From NCBI GenBank assembly GCA_015057505.1, contig SVEG01000007.1:62001-126000 (forward strand): 64,000 bases of DNA, given 5' to 3'. The stretch is from Lachnospiraceae bacterium (GTDB lineage Bacteria > Bacillota > Clostridia > Lachnospirales > Lachnospiraceae). The notes beneath the pieces were generated by a model. The model did no database searches, was not told the origin of the DNA, and saw only the letters and a list, made by a program, of their open reading frames with translations. Below are positions 44,228-52,477 of this stretch, in pieces; position 1 is the stretch's first letter; each line of letters opens with the position of its first letter. The translations under genes and the position numbers were made by a program.

Positions 44228-45238
44228 TTAAAGTTCGTCGCCCATGCCCATACCTGTGTCTCCTTCATTCGAAAAAGGACACATAAGGAAGAATACATAA
44301 TCGTTATATGCACCGATTACTGTCTGATCTGCAGTTACGCAAATGTTCCAACGGGGATCACTCTTCTCTGCAAGGTTAGCCATGAATGCGTTGATATCAG
44401 CGCCTTCTTCCATCTCAAATACATAACCCACAAACGGAATAGAACCAATCATCGGCATAAATACAGCACCGCTCTTAAAACCTGTCATATCTTCGCTGAA
44501 ACCTGCAAGGTAACCGGGAACGATTTCCATTGCACCACCCATGAAAGGAATTGACTCATGCATAACTACTGTGTTGGCAACCTCTGCTACAGACATCTCG
44601 GGATTAGCAATCATAGCTTCCTCAAATGCTTCCCAAAGTGTCTCGCCCCATGTATTCTCTGCTACATCGGGATAAATAACTGATGCAGCACCGCCCTCAC
44701 CCTGAGCGTTATCAAGATCTGCGGGATACATAAGGAAATATACCTTGTTCTCATATGCACCAACCTGTGTGTAATCTGCTGATACACAGATGTTCCAACG
44801 AGGATTGCTCTGCTCTTTAAGCTTAGCGATGAATGCATTAACGTCTGCATCCTCTGCAAGCTCGAATACATAACCAACAAATGCGATTGAACCCATCATC
44901 GGTGCGAATGTTGCACCTTTCTCAAAACCGCCAATTTCTTCATTGAAGCCTGCAAGGAAGCCGGGCTCTACAGCAAATGCACCACCCATAAAAGGAATTA
45001 TCGGGTTAGAAATAAGTGTATTGGCAATATCTTCAACTGATGCTGACTCATTCTCCTTAACTGTGCTAAGGAATGCGTTCCAAAGTGTCTCGCCTGCTGT
45101 TCCCTCTGTGAACTCAGGTGTAATAACTGACTCTGTTGCTGCAGGAGTTGTTGTCTCCTCGTTATTGTTCTTCTTACCACATGCTGTTAAACCAAATACC
45201 ATGGTTACTGCAAGTATAGCTGCTAAAATTCTCTTCAT
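44228..45238 (-). CDS. lipoprotein with two tandem homologous domains
   Basis: 336 residues. Lipoprotein signal MKRILAAILAVTMVFGLTAC (Cys about 20), Asn/Glu/Thr linker, then two repeats of about 123 residues each (about 49-172 and 194-317). Both begin GETLW(N/E)AF, share IPFMGGA, PG(F/Y)LAGF, GSI(A/P)FVGYVFE, NAF(I/M)A, PRWNICV(S/T)AD and GAY, showing an internal duplication. I do not recognise the domain. An ECF-type promoter upstream matches that of the sigma gene at 46038-46637, making it a predicted target. Confidence 0.75.
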   Translation of the reverse strand: MKRILAAILAVTMVFGLTACGKKNNNEETTTPAATESVITPEFTEGTAGETLWNAFLSTVKENESASVEDIANTLISNPIIPFMGGAFAVEPGFLAGFNEEIGGFEKGATFAPMMGSIAFVGYVFELAEDADVNAFIAKLKEQSNPRWNICVSADYTQVGAYENKVYFLMYPADLDNAQGEGGAASVIYPDVAENTWGETLWEAFEEAMIANPEMSVAEVANTVVMHESIPFMGGAMEIVPGYLAGFSEDMTGFKSGAVFMPMIGSIPFVGYVFEMEEGADINAFMANLAEKSDPRWNICVTADQTVIGAYNDYVFFLMCPFSNEGDTGMGMGDEL

Positions 45239-45303
45239 AATAATCTTCTTTCTCGCTTTCTTTTTTAGTTTATTGTTAGGGGTTTGTCCGTCCCCCTCTG
45301 TTT

Positions 45304-45332
45304 ATAATACAAACCAGTTTCAAAAAGGTGAC
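45304..45332 (-). promoter_or_regulatory. ECF-type promoter of the lipoprotein gene
   Basis: Minus-strand GTCACCTTTTT (from 45332), with 16 bp between GTCACC and GTATTAT (45310-45304). The same element precedes the sigma gene (46654-46682). Confidence 0.6.
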
Positions 45333-45359
45333 TGGATTTTAAAAATTTTTTAAAAAATT

Positions 45360-46004
45360 TTATTCGGATTTTTCAAGTGAAAAATCGGTCACTTTCCAAA
45401 CTGCCTCTCCGTCTTTCTCTTCAGGAACTATACTAAAGTACATTTCCTCCGCCATCAGGCCCACAAGTGTATTAATCTCTTCCTTGCTGGCAAAATAAAT
45501 CTTCGCACTGATTGATGTTCCGCTTGCTCCTTCAAGTGCCACGTAACCGGCCCCATCTTCCACATTACTAACCGCAATCTCAAGTGCTCCGCTTGCTACA
45601 CTGCCGTCTGCTGCTTCTTCATCCGTCACAACCGACAGGAAACATGCCTTAAGCTTGCCTTTAACCACAGCCGCCGATTCATGCTCATAATCATCAAGCG
45701 TAAATGCTACCATATTGATGCCTGTATCACTCGTTACGCCTGTGTTGTCCGCATTCCTGCCGTGAACATTGGATGGGTTCTTACCGTTACCGAAAATCCC
45801 AACTCCGACAACAATCACAAGCGCCAAAGCACAAAACGCACCGGCGTATCTGTAAACAGGTGATGCCATAAATGAACTTATGAAAGAAAAAAGGGAGTTC
45901 TTTTCTTTCTGCTTCTGTTCCTGCATCTTAAGGAGCGTCGCCTGTATAAGTTCTTCACTCGGCTCTATCTTACCAAGTGCGGATTTTATATCATCCTTCT
46001 TCAT
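45360..46004 (-). CDS. membrane anti-sigma-like protein
   Basis: 214 residues. Cytoplasmic N-terminus of about 50 residues (DDIKSALGKIEPSEELIQATLLKMQEQ, a pattern frequent in clostridial anti-sigma proteins), one TM helix (YAGAFCALALVIVVGVGIFG) and an extracytoplasmic beta domain. It begins 33 bp after the ECF sigma gene. No catalytic motif seen. Anti-sigma role is inference from order and topology. Confidence 0.7.
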   Translation of the reverse strand: MKKDDIKSALGKIEPSEELIQATLLKMQEQKQKEKNSLFSFISSFMASPVYRYAGAFCALALVIVVGVGIFGNGKNPSNVHGRNADNTGVTSDTGINMVAFTLDDYEHESAAVVKGKLKACFLSVVTDEEAADGSVASGALEIAVSNVEDGAGYVALEGASGTSISAKIYFASKEEINTLVGLMAEEMYFSIVPEEKDGEAVWKVTDFSLEKSE

Positions 46005-46037
46005 AAAAATAAGGTCTTCCTTTCTTTCCGTATCAGA

Positions 46038-46637
46038 CTAGAAATCCCCTGAGTCTTCAAGTTCCAATTTCAGCTTCTGTCTTGCACGCGACAATCTCTT
46101 CTTTATGTTCGCTTCGGAAGTTTGCAAGATCTGTGAAATCTCACGAATGGACATGTCCTCATAATAAAAGAGTAAAATTACCTCCTTCATATCCTTCGGT
46201 AGCTTAAGTATCTGCGCATACACATCGGACTCACCGTGATTATACTCATCTTCGGTAGCTCCCGCAATCTGCGACAGCATCACATCATCCATGGATGTAA
46301 CGTTCTTACGCCACGGAGCAACAAAGTGCGAATTGCAACAATTAATCGTAACCTTAATTATCCATGCCTTTCTGTGCTCCTCGGAATCAAAGGGCTTTTC
46401 ATTGGCGACAAGCTTTAAGAAAACCTCCTGGAAAATATCCTCCGCGTCACCCGTCGACTGCGTTCTCGTAAGAGCTATACGATACACCATCGGCGAATAG
46501 TAGCGAACTACTTCTTCCGTGATTTCCCTCGGAAGCTCCGGTAAATTACCCGTCCCTGCATTGTCGTCCTCAAAATCCCTGTCGATATTCAATTCATCAT
46601 TTTCTTCAAAATTCCCGAATGAATCCTTGTGTTCCAT
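46038..46637 (-). CDS. RNA polymerase ECF sigma factor
   Basis: Start at 46637 (199 residues), where AAGGA stands 8 nt upstream; a longer frame would start above the predicted transcription start. An acidic N-terminal extension (about 40 residues) precedes region 2 (YSPMVYRIALTRTQSTGDAEDIFQEVFLKLV) and region 4 (KEVILLFYYEDMSIREISQILQTSEANIKKRLSRARQKL). Its promoter is shared with the lipoprotein gene downstream of its anti-sigma gene. Confidence 0.88.
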   Translation of the reverse strand: MEHKDSFGNFEENDELNIDRDFEDDNAGTGNLPELPREITEEVVRYYSPMVYRIALTRTQSTGDAEDIFQEVFLKLVANEKPFDSEEHRKAWIIKVTINCCNSHFVAPWRKNVTSMDDVMLSQIAGATEDEYNHGESDVYAQILKLPKDMKEVILLFYYEDMSIREISQILQTSEANIKKRLSRARQKLKLELEDSGDF

Positions 46638-46653
46638 ATCGTGTCCTTCACTA

Positions 46654-46682
46654 ATAATACTGAAATTTTTTAAAAAGGTGAC
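46654..46682 (-). promoter_or_regulatory. ECF-type promoter of the sigma gene (autoregulatory)
   Basis: Minus-strand GTCACCTTTTT (from 46682), 16 bp between GTCACC and GTATTAT (46660-46654). The leader to the ATG would be only about 10 nt. Confidence 0.6.
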
Positions 46683-46792
46683 CAAAAACTAAAAAATTTT
46701 TATTTCTTTTCAACATCTCCTATTATGACAAAGATGTGTTGTAATGGCAAGTAGTTTTTGTGATATATGATAGGAAGTTTTGTTGAAAAAAA

Positions 46793-46821
46793 TTGAATTC
46801 TGCAAGTAAATGAGTTACACT
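46793..46821 (+). promoter_or_regulatory. promoter of the AEC transporter gene
   Basis: TTGAAT (46793-46798), 17-bp spacer, TACACT (46816-46821). Confidence 0.55.
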
Positions 46822-46888
46822 ATATGTATGTTTTAATAATAAGATTAATTTAATACAACAATATAAATTTAGAAGATTGGAACTTACC

Positions 46889-47827
46889 ATGGAAAACCTG
46901 ATTATATCCTTTAATGTAGTATTGCCATTATTTCTTTGTATAGCACTTGGATATTTCTTAAAGCGCATACATATGCTTGACGGCGATGTCCTTAAGAAAA
47001 TGAACAAGCTTTGTTTTAAGGTATTTTTGCCTATTTACCTTTTTAACAGCGTGTATAAAACGGATTTATCTGCGGCCTTTAATGCCAAACTGATTCTGTA
47101 CGGAATTATCGCTCTTACGATATTCTTTATTGTGTTGATGCTTGTTATTCCGAGAATCGAGAAAGATGACAAGAAACGCGGCGTTATGATTCAAGCGATT
47201 TTCAGAAGTAACTTCGCGCTGTTCGGACTCCCCGTTGCAACTTCTCTCTGCGGCGAAGCCAACCTTGGTCCGACTTCACTTTTGCTTGGAATAACCGTAC
47301 CTTTCTTCAATGTGTATGCTGTAATCGCACTGGAAACCTTCCGCGGTGGCAAGCCCAGCATCCGCAAAATGATAAAAGGAATTGTAACCAATCCCCTGAT
47401 TATTTCGTGTGTACTTGGTGTTATCTTCTATCTTCTTAAAATTGAACTTCCGTATGCCGTGGACAAAACAGTCGTTGACCTCGGCAGGGTTGCGACCCCG
47501 CTCTCCCTTGTGGTACTCGGTGGTGAATTCGCTTTCTCCAATGTACGCAAGTACGCAAAGCAGCTCCCGATTACGGTAATCGGCCGCCTTGTTGTAAGTC
47601 CGCTCATATTCGTGACACTCGGTGTCCTCATGGGCTTCCGCGACGAGATGCTCGTGCCTATACTTATTATGTTCGGCGCACCTACTGCAGTATCATCATT
47701 TACGATGGCCCAACAGATGGACGGCGACAGCGAGCTTGCCGGACAGATTGTGGTGTTTACGTCGGCGGGCGCGATATTTACGATATTTGTGTGGATATTT
47801 GTGTTGAAGCAGTTAGGATTTATGTAG
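46889..47827 (+). CDS. AEC-family transporter (auxin efflux carrier-like)
   Basis: 312 residues, about ten TM helices in two halves. N-terminal FNVVLPLFLCIALGYFLKR, MNKLCFKVFLPIYLFNSVYKT, QAIFRSNFALFGLPVATSLCG, and C-terminal MFGAPTAVSSFTMAQQMDGDSELAGQIVVFTSA, all typical. A TTG 12 bp upstream is a possible start, but the ATG fits better. Members export or import organic anions such as malate; the substrate is unknown. Confidence 0.88.
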   Translation: MENLIISFNVVLPLFLCIALGYFLKRIHMLDGDVLKKMNKLCFKVFLPIYLFNSVYKTDLSAAFNAKLILYGIIALTIFFIVLMLVIPRIEKDDKKRGVMIQAIFRSNFALFGLPVATSLCGEANLGPTSLLLGITVPFFNVYAVIALETFRGGKPSIRKMIKGIVTNPLIISCVLGVIFYLLKIELPYAVDKTVVDLGRVATPLSLVVLGGEFAFSNVRKYAKQLPITVIGRLVVSPLIFVTLGVLMGFRDEMLVPILIMFGAPTAVSSFTMAQQMDGDSELAGQIVVFTSAGAIFTIFVWIFVLKQLGFM

Positions 47828-47892
47828 GATACAACTCGGAATTTTCATAGTGGGTATTATAGGTCTCGTAGTCGAGATATGTTATACACATA

Positions 47893-47938
47893 AAAAATAA
47901 CCGCCCCTGTCTGGTAAACTTTGGCGGTTATTTTTGAC
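47893..47938 (+). terminator. terminator after the AEC gene
   Basis: Stem AAAAATAACCGCC / GGCGGTTATTTTT around a 17-nt loop. Further right, GAGGGGTAC (47952-47960) and GTACCTCT (47968-47974) form a small inverted repeat of unknown role upstream of the next gene. Confidence 0.8.
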
Positions 47939-48071
47939 TTCTGATATTACCGAGGGGTACAACCTAGTACCTCTGCCTAATTTGATTGTAACATACCCCT
48001 TATATTTTGTAAATACACGAAATACTGTTACTCTCATTTTTTACCAATCTTAACACATCGGAGGTATAACC

Positions 48072-48326
48072 ATGGACAATGAACAATTAGTAACTCAGAA
48101 TATACAACAGGAGCCACCCAAGCACTCACCTATAGCAGAGAATGTGGCAGAGGGTGCTCTTGATGTGGGCGTTAATGTAGCAGGCGAGGTCATTGGAGAG
48201 GCTCTTGAGAATGCCGATGATTTACCTGCTATTGCCATCATAGGAATCATCGCCGGCGTGATTGCGGTCATTGGCGGAATTGTTTTTGCGATATATAAAC
48301 TTATTAAGGCTTGCAAGAAGAAATAA
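48072..48326 (+). CDS. small single-pass membrane protein
   Basis: 84 residues. The N-terminal half is polar and contains two VG/VAG motifs (ALDVGVNVAGEVIGEALE) that could be an amphipathic helix; the C-terminal half is one TM helix (IAIIGIIAGVIAVIGGIVFAIYKLI) with a basic end (KACKKK). CGGAGG precedes the ATG. I do not recognise it. It is followed by a terminator, so it is a single-gene unit. Confidence 0.6.
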   Translation: MDNEQLVTQNIQQEPPKHSPIAENVAEGALDVGVNVAGEVIGEALENADDLPAIAIIGIIAGVIAVIGGIVFAIYKLIKACKKK

Positions 48327-48345
48327 CATTTTCAATTAATATTCA

Positions 48346-48394
48346 AAAACAAGCCCTTGTGCAGTTTCATACTGTACAAGGGCTCTTTTATTGC
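48346..48394. terminator. bidirectional terminator
   Basis: Stem AGCCCTTGTGCAGT / ACTGTACAAGGGCT with a 5-nt loop, T-rich on both outgoing sides. Confidence 0.85.
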
Positions 48395-48405
48395 CAAAAG
48401 ACCTA

Positions 48406-48828
48406 TTAAATTATCCCAAATATATTAAGCAACAACACTGTAAGTGTTCCTACTGAAGTAAGGAACGACACTACACCAAAGAATATTGCTGCAGAAAGCT
48501 TCTTCTTCATCTTCTGTGCCTTATACTCTTCCTCAGATGCTGATATGCGGATTGCTTTCTCTGTTGATACCTGTGTTGCCTCCACACGTTTAAGTGCTTC
48601 CTCTATGGACACCTGTAACTTCTCAAATTCTCCGGATACAACTTCCGGATTATACTGAATAAGTGCCTTAAGCTCCTTAAGTGCTTCCGCCTCCGACTCT
48701 CTCTGTTTCTTAATCTCTTCAAGGCCGCTGCAGGTCTGTTCCAAAAGCGCTCTGTCACTGGCTGTAAGTCTTACCTGATCCGGTGCATCAAGTTTTCTCT
48801 TTACCATGTCAAGAAAATTATTTGCCAT
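48406..48828 (-). CDS. coiled-coil tail-anchored membrane protein
   Basis: 140 residues. The first 100 residues are charged and helical (TCSGLEEIKKQRESEAEALKEL and EALKRVEATQVSTEKAI), and the last 25 are a TM helix (IFFGVVSFLTSVGTLTVLLLNIFGII) at the extreme C-terminus. No homologue recognised. Like its convergent neighbour at 48072 it is a small membrane protein. Confidence 0.6.
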   Translation of the reverse strand: MANNFLDMVKRKLDAPDQVRLTASDRALLEQTCSGLEEIKKQRESEAEALKELKALIQYNPEVVSGEFEKLQVSIEEALKRVEATQVSTEKAIRISASEEEYKAQKMKKKLSAAIFFGVVSFLTSVGTLTVLLLNIFGII

Positions 48829-48961
48829 ATTAATTCTCCTCTCTTTTGTGTAAATCCGTCCGCATAAATTCTTCTATAATTATTATAACTACTAATAAAT
48901 CAGAGTTCAATATATTTTTTGTTATTACGACAAAAACAGAACATTTTTATATATTAACATG

Positions 48962-48990
48962 TTTCTAAATATGGGGTTTTGTGGTATACT
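48962..48990 (+). promoter_or_regulatory. extended -10 promoter of a small gene
   Basis: Weak TTTCTA (48962-48967), 17-bp spacer, TATACT (48985-48990) preceded by TGG (extended -10). The predicted start near 48997 rules out translation from the ATG at 48979. Confidence 0.55.
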
Positions 48991-49017
48991 CATATCAAAC
49001 AAGCAAAGGAGTCCCTC

Positions 49018-49209
49018 ATGAAAAGTATATTAATCAAAGACACCACCAAACAAGAACGAATCGAAATCATCAGGGAATGGCTTCCTATTGAAGACGGCCT
49101 TGAGGACTGCGAGATTGATTTGTGGGAGATGTATCGCGACTACATCGACGGCAAACGCGAAGTGGCTGAGATTAACGCATCTTTTCAGGCAGACTTCTAC
49201 ACAGAATAA
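49018..49209 (+). CDS. small acidic hypothetical protein
   Basis: 63 residues from the ATG at 49018 (AAAGGAG 7 nt upstream). KDTTKQERIEIIREWLPIEDGLEDCEIDLWEMYRDY is a helical, acidic pattern seen in short conserved clostridial proteins of unknown function. It is 17 bp ahead of the Dabb gene and co-transcribed. Confidence 0.6.
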   Translation: MKSILIKDTTKQERIEIIREWLPIEDGLEDCEIDLWEMYRDYIDGKREVAEINASFQADFYTE

Positions 49210-49226
49210 GATAAGGAGGAGACAAT

Positions 49227-49523
49227 ATGATACATCATATCGTTATGTGGAATTTCAAACCCGAAATTACGAAGGAAGAGAAGCCGGAGCTCATAAGGAA
49301 AATGAGCAAACGTCTTTGTGCACTTGTAGACAAAGTACCCGGGCTTGTTACCGCTGTCTTCGTAGAAAGGCCCCTGTCTTCAAGCACACATGATATTGCT
49401 CTTGTAACAACCTTTAAAAGTGTAGATGACCTTGCCGCATACGCTACTCATCCCGACCATGTTTATGTTGCGGATAAGTATGTCCGCCCTTATGTTACAG
49501 ACAGAGCATGTCTTGATTATTAA
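49227..49523 (+). CDS. Dabb-family (stress-responsive alpha/beta barrel) protein
   Basis: 98 residues. IHHIVMWNFKPEITKEEK at the start and THDIALVTTFKSVDDLAAYATHPDHVYVADKYVRPYV, typical of the dimeric Dabb fold. AAGGAGG precedes it. The biochemical role is not known. Confidence 0.85.
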   Translation: MIHHIVMWNFKPEITKEEKPELIRKMSKRLCALVDKVPGLVTAVFVERPLSSSTHDIALVTTFKSVDDLAAYATHPDHVYVADKYVRPYVTDRACLDY

Positions 49524-49552
49524 TTGACATTTCACAATACCAATGTTAATAT
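49524..49552 (+). promoter_or_regulatory. pnuC promoter
   Basis: TTGACA (49524-49529), 17-bp spacer, TAATAT (49547-49552). It starts one base after the Dabb stop codon. Confidence 0.75.
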
Positions 49553-49558
49553 AACTAA

Positions 49559-49658
49559 AATACGTAAACTGCCACCGGGTAGTAGAATGCACAAGCATTC
49601 GTGAACATATCGTTAGGTCTTAGAAGATATGTTTGCGGATGCTTTTTTTGGAGGTCCT
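49559..49658 (+). ncRNA. pnuC leader with terminator/antiterminator switch, candidate riboswitch
   Basis: Hairpin CTGCC/GGTAG (49569-49582) is followed by GAATGC (49585-49590) and GCATTC (49595-49600), which can pair, and by a long terminator stem 49594-49611 / 49626-49643 ending in seven T at 49643-49649. GCATTC is used in both, so the structures exclude each other. The terminator ends directly at GGAGG (49650-49654), 4 nt before the start codon. I cannot match the aptamer part to a class I remember. Confidence 0.6.
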
Positions 49659-50351
49659 ATGATAAAAAATAATTTACCTAAAAAATATTTCTCAAAGACA
49701 GAAGCTTTGCTTTGGTGTTTCTCTGTCGCACTGATTATCCTGTCGTTTTGTTTTTTCGACCGCACTAACTACCTGACTCTCACTGCTTCATTGATAGGTG
49801 TTACCTCACTTATCTTTAATGCCAAAGGCAATCCTTTCGGACAGCTTCTGATGATTGTCTTCAGTCTGCTTTACGGAATTATTTCCTTTACGTTTTCCTA
49901 TTACGGCGAGATGATAACGTATCTCGGAATGACCATGCCTATGGCAGTATTTGCACTGATTTCGTGGCTTAAAAATCCCTATAACGGAAACAAATCAGAA
50001 GTCAGGGTAAACCGCATCGGAAAAACTGAAACTTTTCTTATGTGGCTGCTTACGGTCATTGTAACGGTTATCTTTTATTTTATACTTAGTGTATTTAACA
50101 CCGCCAACATTATACCGAGTACGCTCTCGGTTACGACAAGCTTCCTTGCCGTTTACCTGACATTCAGAAGATGCCCGACATATGCCATCGCATACGCCGC
50201 AAATGATATTATTCTTATCATACTCTGGATTCTGGCAAGCATGTACGACATTAAATATATTTCGGTTGTTGTTTGCTTCGTCGCTTTTTTATTCAATGAT
50301 ATTTACGGTTATGTAAGCTGGCGCAAAATGGAAAAACGTCAATCAAAATAG
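49659..50351 (+). CDS. pnuC: PnuC-family nicotinamide (riboside) transporter
   Basis: Start at 49659, 4 nt after GGAGG; 230 residues, seven TM helices. FDRTNYLTLTASLIGVTSLIFNAKGNPFGQLLMIVFSLLYGIISF and YAIAYAANDIILIILWILA, FLFNDIYGYVSWRKME match PnuC proteins, including the conserved Asn/Gly-rich TM2-TM3 segment. Members take up nicotinamide riboside, some take thiamine. The terminator-type leader suggests control by a metabolite or by translation. Confidence 0.88.
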   Translation: MIKNNLPKKYFSKTEALLWCFSVALIILSFCFFDRTNYLTLTASLIGVTSLIFNAKGNPFGQLLMIVFSLLYGIISFTFSYYGEMITYLGMTMPMAVFALISWLKNPYNGNKSEVRVNRIGKTETFLMWLLTVIVTVIFYFILSVFNTANIIPSTLSVTTSFLAVYLTFRRCPTYAIAYAANDIILIILWILASMYDIKYISVVVCFVAFLFNDIYGYVSWRKMEKRQSK

Positions 50352-50462
50352 CTTTAATATGTTTACCTTTTGTGATATAATTTTGTATAGATGCGGGAAC
50401 TCTGATTAATAAAAGATTTCTTTGCTGACACTACAGAATCAATGTAGAAAGGAGCTTCTAAA

Positions 50463-51848
50463 ATGAATGCAATGCATACTAATTATGTTGAAGAAATTGT
50501 AAGTCTTATTAAGTCCTCACAGGACTCCGGTATTTTTCTTGAAATATACGAAACGTACCACGACAACGACATTGCGGAAGCTCTGGAATTTTTGACTTCT
50601 GACGAGCGTACCGCCCTTTATGATGCACTTGGAGCAGAGCGTACCTCCGAGATTTTTGCGTACCTTGAGGATGCTACGCCTTACTTTGAAGAGATAAAAC
50701 TTGAAGATGCCGCGGAAATCATCGAAAACATGGACTCCGATGATGCCGTTGATATTCTCGAAAATATTGATGAAGAAATCGGTGAAAAGTTAGTTGATTT
50801 GCTCGATGAAGAAGCAAGTCGTGATATCCGCCTGATTCAGTCCTACGACGAGGATGAAATCGGAAGTAAGATGACAACCAACTTCATTTCTATAAAAAAA
50901 GGCCTGACCATAAGACAGGCAATGAAAGCTATGATTACGCAGGCCGAAGAGAATGATAATATTTACACGGTATATGTGTGTAACGAAGATGATTCCCTTT
51001 ACGGTGCAATGGATCTTAAGGACTTGATTGTTGCCAGAGAGCATGTTGACTTAGAGGATTTGATAAGCCACGCATACCCTCATGTATATGACCACGAGAA
51101 GGTATCCGATTGTCTTGAGAAGATTAGGGATTACGCGGAGGATTCCATTCCTGTTCTTGACGACAAAAATCGTATTCTCGGTGTCATCACTTCCCAAGAC
51201 ATCATTGAAGTTGTGGATGATGAGATGAGCGAAGACTACGCCATGCTCGCAGGTTTGACTGCCGGAGAGGATCTTGATGAATCCCTTACCGACAGTATGA
51301 AAAAACGTTTGCCCTGGCTAATCATCCTTCTCGGCCTCGGAATCGGTGTTTCCGCGGTTGTCGGCATGTTTGAAGCAGTCGTTGACCAAATTGCCGTGAT
51401 TGTCTGCTTCCAGTCTTTGATACTCGGCATGGCCGGTAATGTCGGCACCCAGTCACTCGCCGTAACAATCCGAGTGCTTATGGACGAGAATTTAAAAACT
51501 TCGCAAAAACTGCAACTTATATTTAAGGAAATGCGCGTGGGCCTGTGCAACGGCCTTTTACTCGGAATTGTATCATTCGTATTTATCGGATTATACGTAT
51601 GGATATTCAAAAAATATGAATTGATGTTTTCATTTGCGGTGTCCGGATGTGTCGGAATTGCCCTGCTTATCGCGATGGTAATCTCCAGTCTTGTCGGCAC
51701 ACTCATTCCGATTTTCTTCAACAAACTGAAAATCGACCCTGCGGTCGCTTCCGGTCCCCTTATTACAACCATCAATGATTTGGTTGCCGTTATTTCATAC
51801 TACGGGCTCGCATGGTTATTATTAATACAGATAATGCAGCTGGGATAA
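50463..51848 (+). CDS. mgtE: MgtE-family magnesium channel
   Basis: 461 residues, full length. The N-terminal MgtE domain (about 1-135, with SDDAVDILENIDEEIGEKLVDLLDEEASRDI), tandem CBS domains (about 140-265) and five TM helices starting at RLPWLIILLGLGIGVSAVVG with the pore segment CFQSLILGMAGNVGTQSLAVTIR. Cytosolic Mg closes the channel through the N and CBS domains. Its 111-bp upstream region has TATAAT (about 50381) with a TGn extension but is too short for a complete M-box aptamer. Confidence 0.94.
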   Translation: MNAMHTNYVEEIVSLIKSSQDSGIFLEIYETYHDNDIAEALEFLTSDERTALYDALGAERTSEIFAYLEDATPYFEEIKLEDAAEIIENMDSDDAVDILENIDEEIGEKLVDLLDEEASRDIRLIQSYDEDEIGSKMTTNFISIKKGLTIRQAMKAMITQAEENDNIYTVYVCNEDDSLYGAMDLKDLIVAREHVDLEDLISHAYPHVYDHEKVSDCLEKIRDYAEDSIPVLDDKNRILGVITSQDIIEVVDDEMSEDYAMLAGLTAGEDLDESLTDSMKKRLPWLIILLGLGIGVSAVVGMFEAVVDQIAVIVCFQSLILGMAGNVGTQSLAVTIRVLMDENLKTSQKLQLIFKEMRVGLCNGLLLGIVSFVFIGLYVWIFKKYELMFSFAVSGCVGIALLIAMVISSLVGTLIPIFFNKLKIDPAVASGPLITTINDLVAVISYYGLAWLLLIQIMQLG

Positions 51849-51866
51849 CCGTCCCGGCTGTTTTTA
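51836..51866 (+). terminator. mgtE terminator overlapping the stop codon
   Basis: Stem CAGCTGGGA / TCCCGGCTG followed by TTTTTA. The stop codon TAA (51846-51848) lies in the loop. Confidence 0.75.
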
Positions 51867-51970
51867 CATAATGTAAAAGCTTTTTGACAGGTATTTCCCT
51901 TAGATGTAAAGGACTTTTGATAGAAAAAATTTTTTTGTTTTGTTACGCTTAAATACGAAGGAGGCAAACC

Positions 51971-52393
51971 ATGGAAATTAAAGATATGATTAAAAAAGCC
52001 AGAACAGAAAAAGATTTTACACAGGAGCATGCCGCAGAAGCCCTGCTTGTTTCCAGACAGACTATCTCTAACTGGGAAACCGGTAAATCCTTACCCGACA
52101 TTGTAAGCGTAATTAAAATGAGTGAACTGTATCAAACAAGTCTTGATGAATTATTGAAAGGAGATCCTGCTATGTTACAAAAAATTGAAAAGGATGCGAA
52201 ACTCGTAAAAGCTCACAAGAGCCTTATTAAATATGCTTTTATTTCTATTATAATAGGTATAATAATTCTTGTCCTCGGAGAAATCTTCAACAACAACCCT
52301 ATAATTGATTTCCTCAGCGGTGCCGCTCCATGGGTACTTTTGGGACTGAGCTTTTTGTTTGGATCTTTGTATTTGGATAAACAAGAGGAATAA
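51971..52393 (+). CDS. XRE-family regulator with membrane domain
   Basis: 140 residues. HTH about 5-60 (IKKARTEKDFTQEHAAEALLVSRQTISNWETGKSLPDI) then two TM helices (YAFISIIIGIIILVLGEIF and APWVLLGLSFLFGSLYL). Related in layout to the protein at 22994-23608. GAAGGAGG precedes the ATG. Targets unknown. Confidence 0.8.
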   Translation: MEIKDMIKKARTEKDFTQEHAAEALLVSRQTISNWETGKSLPDIVSVIKMSELYQTSLDELLKGDPAMLQKIEKDAKLVKAHKSLIKYAFISIIIGIIILVLGEIFNNNPIIDFLSGAAPWVLLGLSFLFGSLYLDKQEE

Positions 52394-52407
52394 CCTGCAC
52401 TATAAAA

Positions 52408-52440
52408 ACTCCGTATGCTTGCATTCATACGGAGTTTTTT
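52408..52440. terminator. bidirectional terminator
   Basis: Stem ACTCCGTATG / CATACGGAGT with an 8-nt loop; T-run on the plus side and TTTTTATAG on the minus side. Confidence 0.85.
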
Positions 52441-52477
52441 AATCATGTATTATTATAATCGTCTTACAATATGCCCT

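Noticed and set aside
50352-50462. M-box magnesium riboswitch before mgtE
   Set aside because: The 111-bp region includes the likely promoter and lacks room and sequence for the aptamer; no terminator hairpin is present.
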